Below are positions 7,110 through 10,489 of a stretch of DNA of 10,489 nucleotides, in pieces. Below the pieces are notes generated by a model. The model was not told the origin of the DNA and made no database searches. It saw only the letters and a list, made by a program, of their open reading frames with translations. The stretch's first letter is position 1, and each line of letters starts with the position of its first letter. A program made the position numbers and the translations under genes. Source of the stretch: Pleurotus djamor (Eukaryota > Basidiomycota > Agaricomycetes > Agaricales > Pleurotaceae); assembly GCA_029747585.1 (NCBI GenBank), contig JAPEVF010001369.1:1-10489 (forward strand), read 5' to 3'.

Positions 7110-7139
7110 CTACGCAATGACACTGCCGTCGTTGCGTAG
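7110..7139. repeat. Inverted repeat, 8-base perfect arms
   Basis: CTACGCAA (7110-7117) and TTGCGTAG (7132-7139) with a 14-base loop; one further outer-to-inner pair is possible. It lies in non-coding DNA with no obvious gene end next to it. Confidence 0.45.
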
Positions 7140-7554
7140 ACTCTATGTCTCATGCCAACTGCAACCTTCTTGCATAGGGTGGGTAGGATGCTAGGTGGCG
7201 ATGCGAGCCCAACCACTCAAGTTGCAAGTCCTCCGATTATCCATGTCAACCTACTTCCAAGTGGATTGTTCGGGGTGAAAGAAGCGAAAAGGCGGCGGTA
7301 CGGTACCGAGAGTCACGTAGACGGAGTGCAACCGAGGTACTCTTCGCATGCCTAGGAGGACTCCCTTCTAGCTGGCTGTCCTAGCAAATGTAGGCCTCAA
7401 ATTTGGTTACTAAAACACGGACTTGGGTCTAGACAATGAATTGGGCGACGGAGATTGGCTTCGCGTTCCAATGATTCAATAGTTGACGCGTTGAGGTCCT
7501 ACATAAATGCACTTCGATCTTCAAGTCCTTGTACCCATCATTAACGGTCCGTCG

Positions 7555-9202
7555 CTAGATATTCGGAGTCGTTTGCGCATGGCGCGAAAAGCTACCCTCG
7601 GAGAACGTGAGACAAAACACCTCAGAATGCCCATTGAGCTCCGCCAGGCCACTCTCTGAAATATTGAAATAACCTCTCAAGGTGACCCGTTGGATAGGGA
7701 AGCCACGACGTTTACGCTCTCGAAGGACCTCGACAATAGGGAGGTGGTCAGACGTCGAGTCACTTGACTCCAGGCTCGGTGAATATTTCACTAAGCACAG
7801 GTCCTCGAGGTGCGGGGCGGGTAGATTGCCATCCACAGTGGTGATCAAGATGGGTAAGACGCTCGAGGTAAGGAACGTGTATGATAAGGTCCGGATGTGT
7901 GAAAATAAGGATAGGAAACTGAGGATAGTTGATGGAGATGGATGCTCGCCAAGTTGATTGGGAATGTCGATATTGAGGTACGTTACTCNGGGGGAGGGGG
8001 AACGTGGAGCAGAGTCGATGGACCAGTGACGAGTCGCTTGGCAGAAAGAAGGTCAAGTAGGGCTGTTCCGAAGGGCGAGTGAATAAGGCTTCGAGTGGCT
8101 TCAGGCCCACGTTATACCGGTCCGAGAAGAAATTTATGTATGCTCGAAGCGTACGCCATGAGCTATTTACTTGCAGAAATCTAGAAGAAACGGCCTGGAG
8201 AGTGTGGATGTGATCGTGTCCGTCACGATGGACAGCGTCAAATCTACCCATCATACAATCACAGGAAGGGATGTCGAGATATTCGAATAGAGGGGCCCAC
8301 TCGAGATTTCCCAACGACAAAGAGAGCATCCGCAACCGGGGCAAAAGTATCCGCGGCTGTCTGGCTTTTGGAGGTGCCTGGTCGACTCGAATAGCGACAT
8401 CAACTTCCTCCAGGTTGGGTGAACTTTTCAAAACGTGGATCAAGCAGGATAAAGACACGATCTGAATATTGAGCCGGACGAGAGAAGGCATTATTGGGAA
8501 GTCGACTTCTGGGGAGGTGTAGAGTATTTCAAGATGTCGTAGGGCAGGCATTTCGGGCCATCGAATGTTCGTCGCCAGGGCGCCGCTCTCAGGGTGTGTC
8601 CACAGTGGATCGTCGAATGAAAGCCCTCGAAGGTTGGGAAAACATGATATCGAGGCGATGATACGAGAAAGTTCTTCCCCACCTGAGAACTTAATCATCA
8701 AAATCTGGATCTGCTGCGATCTTGACGAGATAATATGTGGGAGATCGAGGGCCGGGGGAATAGCAGTCAAATCGCATTGGATACGTAATGGAGTATCTTT
8801 ACATCGCTGAAGCATCGCTTGGGCGCGATCCGGATTGGACATCAAGATAGTTGACCAGAGCTGAGGAGTCGCGAGCGCAACCTGTCTCCAGTGGCTACAG
8901 ACGTGTGCCACCCTCATCCAAGATCCTTGTAATCCAGTGGCTTTCATTTCTATGTCATGCGTGGTGACATGTTTCAGAGAGACGAAAATGTGGGCAAGTA
9001 GTTCATTGGGAAGCGTAGATATATTGTCGTATGACTTGCTCTTTTGGGGAAGATGGAGGTCGCGCATAGTTCGAAGCAAAGCAAGCCGAGAAACGACGGA
9101 GTCCTGCGTGAATAAGGTAGTGAGTTTCGCAGAATACACATAATTTTCGGGGCATAAAATCGAACGCACAGGCAATGTCCTTTTCATGGTTCGGGACTTC
9201 AT
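7555..9202 (-). CDS. F-box protein, probable substrate adaptor of an SCF ubiquitin ligase (frame slips at an ambiguous base)
   Basis: From the ATG at 9202 the frame is open to about 7990 and then continues in another frame to the stop at 7557-7555. The switch falls at the N at 7989, inside a C-rich run on the coding strand. Protein sense is continuous on both sides: LCSTFPLP before it, VTYLNIDIPNQLGEH after it. The full span is 1648 bases, one more than a multiple of three, so a single surplus base explains it, giving about 548 residues; an assembly error is more likely than a broken gene. The F-box lies at about 60-120: ISTLPNELLAHIF, then RVAHVCSHWRQVALATPQLW. The rest is a long leucine-rich region with LRR-like pieces (FPNLRGLSFDDP, LRHLEIL, SPNLEEVDV, APHLEDLCLV), as in the expanded F-box families of mushroom fungi. 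It would bind Skp1 and recruit a target, unknown here. The first 45 residues are unusual, and a start at M46 or an upstream intron is possible. Confidence 0.85.
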
Positions 9203-9326
9203 GAGGCTGGACGAAAGCCAAGAATTTTTCGATCGTAAGTACTAGCCCCTGAAAACAAGCAGTCATGTGCTATGGGCGCTACAGACTCTGCCTGCGTTGC
9301 TCCCAAGTTTTCCACCAGCACACGCC
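9203..9326. promoter_or_regulatory. Divergent promoter between the F-box gene and SRP14
   Basis: Only 124 bases separate the two start codons, so both genes must share this region or place promoter parts inside each other. I see no TATA box. An out-of-frame ATG at 9265 would matter only if the SRP14 transcript began upstream of it. Confidence 0.5.
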
Positions 9327-9971
9327 ATGCTGGTGGACAATGATACAGTAAGTTTCAACCCAAATCAAGCTCTCCATAACTCAGAGAAGTATGCCCAGTT
9401 TATCCAAAAACTGACTGATCTTTTCACGGCGTCCGTCACACGAGGAACAGTATGGCTCACCCATAAACGATGTGGGTTCCTTGGATACATCCGTCGCATG
9501 ACCTTGACTCAGAGTGCAGTCTAGTGACTTATGAGGATGGCGATGTCTCGATGAAAGACGTCTCAAAAGATACTCGAGAGTATCCATGCCTCCTTAGAGC
9601 AACGAACGGCGACGATGTCAAGTTTTCGACGATCGTGAGCACTCCCTCAGATCTACACATACGCCACGAGTTTAATGTTGTTCCAGGTTAATCCAGGGGA
9701 TCTCAACAAATTCTATCTTGTATATGGCAATCTTCTCAAATCGTCGATGGGAACCCTTCGAAAACGAGATAAAAAGCGCGAGAAGCTCCACGCAGATCAG
9801 GTCGCAAAGCAGAAGAAGCGTATGACCGATCCTATCCCGGTTGATGGTCCCAAGCGTGGAAATGGGAGGAGAAAGAGGCAAAGGAAGATCCAAGCTCTTG
9901 TCAAGCAACAGGATTCGCAAGCTAAATTCAAGGAGAGGGAAGAGGCAAGGGCAAGCAAAGCGTTGTCGTAA
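9327..9971 (+). CDS. SRP14: Signal recognition particle subunit SRP14 (4 exons)
   Basis: SRP14 is part of the Alu domain of the cytoplasmic signal recognition particle; it binds SRP RNA and takes part in slowing translation during targeting to the ER. Exons 9327-9347, 9399-9471, 9525-9634 and 9687-9971 (introns of 51, 53 and 52 bases) give 162 residues. The spliced N terminus MLVDNDTFIQKLTDLF fits the family's opening alpha helix. Then come GTVWLTHKRLTYEDGD across intron 2, CLLRATNGDDVKFSTI, and, joined over intron 3, VNPGDLNKFYLVYGNLLK (69-86) and LRKRDKKREK, the conserved SRP14 C-terminal signature. A long basic tail follows (GPKRGNGRRKRQRK and a Lys/Glu/Gln-rich coiled-coil-like end), as in other basidiomycetes and unlike the Ala-rich human tail. 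Alternative acceptors at intron 2 either create a stop or break the frame; TCTAG at 9520-9524 is the one that fits. Intron 1 is a multiple of three without stops, so retention would add 17 residues. Confidence 0.94.
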
Positions 9972-10332
9972 ATAGGTGAGCATCCATCATCACATCACCT
10001 TCGCGGACACGTCCTCAACCGCATAATCTAGCATTTGATGATGCATTAGGATTTTCCATGTACTCCATCCGCAAGATTTGTACTCTAATCGTCTAATTTA
10101 CACAATCACCCATGAATTGCCGTGTAGACCTAACGTCCAACGAAAACCTGGTGTCGAATTAGATGTGATATGCTGTTGACTATGGAAAGCAAAAGGAAAT
10201 TGAAAGGGAGCTGATAATATGGAGTAGGTGAGCATGCTAAATTGGAAGGTGCGTTCGATGTGTATGCAAGAATGATTCCGGGTCGATGGACAATGCGGAT
10301 ACTGGTCGGGTTACCATGGATTTGAACCAAAG
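9972..10332. other. Convergent intergenic region, 3' flanks of SRP14 and the next gene
   Basis: A/T-rich non-coding DNA with both 3' UTRs. No RNA gene or further coding frame recognised; the minus frame over 10369-10130 has no motif and overlaps the end of the better-supported gene to the right in another frame. Confidence 0.5.
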
Positions 10333-10489
10333 TCAGGTTTTTTTCTTGCCATCGCCCGGTATCGTCCAAGGATCAGAGCTTGGTGATAGCGCACCACCTA
10401 ACGAGGTGACCGATCCGTCTGCACCCCCAAACGTAATTCCACTATTAGGTGGTGATGCGAATGGGTTATGAGTGGGCGAGGCGCCAAAG
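10333..10489 (-). CDS. C-terminal 51 residues of an NPF/DPW-motif protein (5' partial)
   Basis: On the minus strand an open frame enters from the right edge and ends with TGA at 10335-10333. It reads FGASPTHNPFASPPNSG, then ITFGGADGSVTSLGG, then ALSPSSDPWTIPGDGKKKT. This low-complexity Gly/Ser/Pro tail looks coding rather than random. It holds one NPF tripeptide (EH-domain ligand) and one DPW tripeptide (AP-2 appendage ligand), the pair seen in epsin-like and other endocytic adaptors. That is only a hint, because single tripeptides occur widely. The rest of the gene lies beyond the window. The plus-strand frame over 10286-10471 is its shadow. Coding status fairly likely, identity unknown. Confidence 0.65.
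   Translation of the reverse strand, partial: FGASPTHNPFASPPNSGITFGGADGSVTSLGGALSPSSDPWTIPGDGKKKT

Larger units (their letters stand above)
6920..7554. other. Intergenic region upstream of the peptide gene and downstream of the F-box gene
   Basis: No gene that I can support. A plus frame of 67 codons at 7152-7355 has no motif. It contains two hairpins and the second copy of a candidate shared promoter element, listed separately. A CCAAT sequence at 7076-7080 could serve the peptide promoter. Confidence 0.45.

Noticed and set aside
7152..7355. A 67-codon plus-strand frame in the intergenic region
   Set aside because: No motif, signal peptide or splice partner; length is within chance expectation.
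9003..9266. An 87-codon minus-strand frame overlapping the F-box N terminus
   Set aside because: It runs in another frame over the region that encodes the F-box, which has a clear domain signature.
10318..10328. tRNA T-loop-like sequence GGTTCAAATCC on the minus strand
   Set aside because: The flanking bases do not form a proper T stem, and no anticodon or acceptor arm could be found around it. It also lies just past the stop of a coding frame.
10286..10471. A 61-codon plus-strand ATG frame near the right edge
   Set aside because: It is the antisense shadow of the minus-strand NPF/DPW frame, which has the more natural low-complexity protein sequence and reaches the window edge.
1..10489. 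CRISPR arrays, insertion sequences, transposase or other mobile elements
   Set aside because: No regularly spaced repeats, no transposase or reverse transcriptase motifs, and no paired terminal repeats with target duplications were seen.

Overview
The window looks like nuclear DNA of a mushroom-forming basidiomycete (Agaricomycetes). Genes are closely packed on both strands. Coding regions are cut by very short GT-AG introns of 49 to 68 bases. The protein families (basidiomycete-type P450, small secreted ricin-B lectin, long fungal F-box protein, SRP14 with a basic tail) fit that group. Most continuous open frames are only single exons, so the gene models below were built by joining exons by hand wherever family motifs continue across a GT-AG intron. 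No database search was possible.

Layout, left to right: (1) the C-terminal half of a cytochrome P450 (+, enters from the left edge, ends 1025); (2) a single-exon cysteine-rich secreted protein (+, 1368-1871) behind a TATA box; (3) a four-exon secreted ricin-B-type lectin (-, 2984-2353), also with a TATA box; (4) about 1.5 kb with no convincing gene (3050-4495); (5) a two-exon MET1-type siroheme biosynthesis gene (+, 4496-6346); (6) a tiny gene for a 33-residue secreted peptide with an intron in its 5' leader (-, 6788-6687); (7) a non-coding stretch with two clean hairpins (6920-7554); (8) an F-box protein (-, 9202-7555) whose frame slips exactly at an ambiguous base; (9) SRP14 (+, 9327-9971, four exons), head to head with the F-box gene; (10) the last 51 codons of an unrecognised NPF/DPW-containing protein (-, 10489-10333), convergent with SRP14.

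The genes do not form one pathway. Housekeeping genes (siroheme synthesis, signal recognition particle) are mixed with accessory ones (P450, F-box, three secreted products). The most unusual part is the secreted set: a lectin whose sugar-binding Asp positions look lost, a Cys-rich protein of no recognised family, and a very small peptide gene whose leader intron hides an overlapping out-of-frame ORF. The lectin and peptide promoters also share a similar sequence about 120-140 bases upstream of their TATA boxes.
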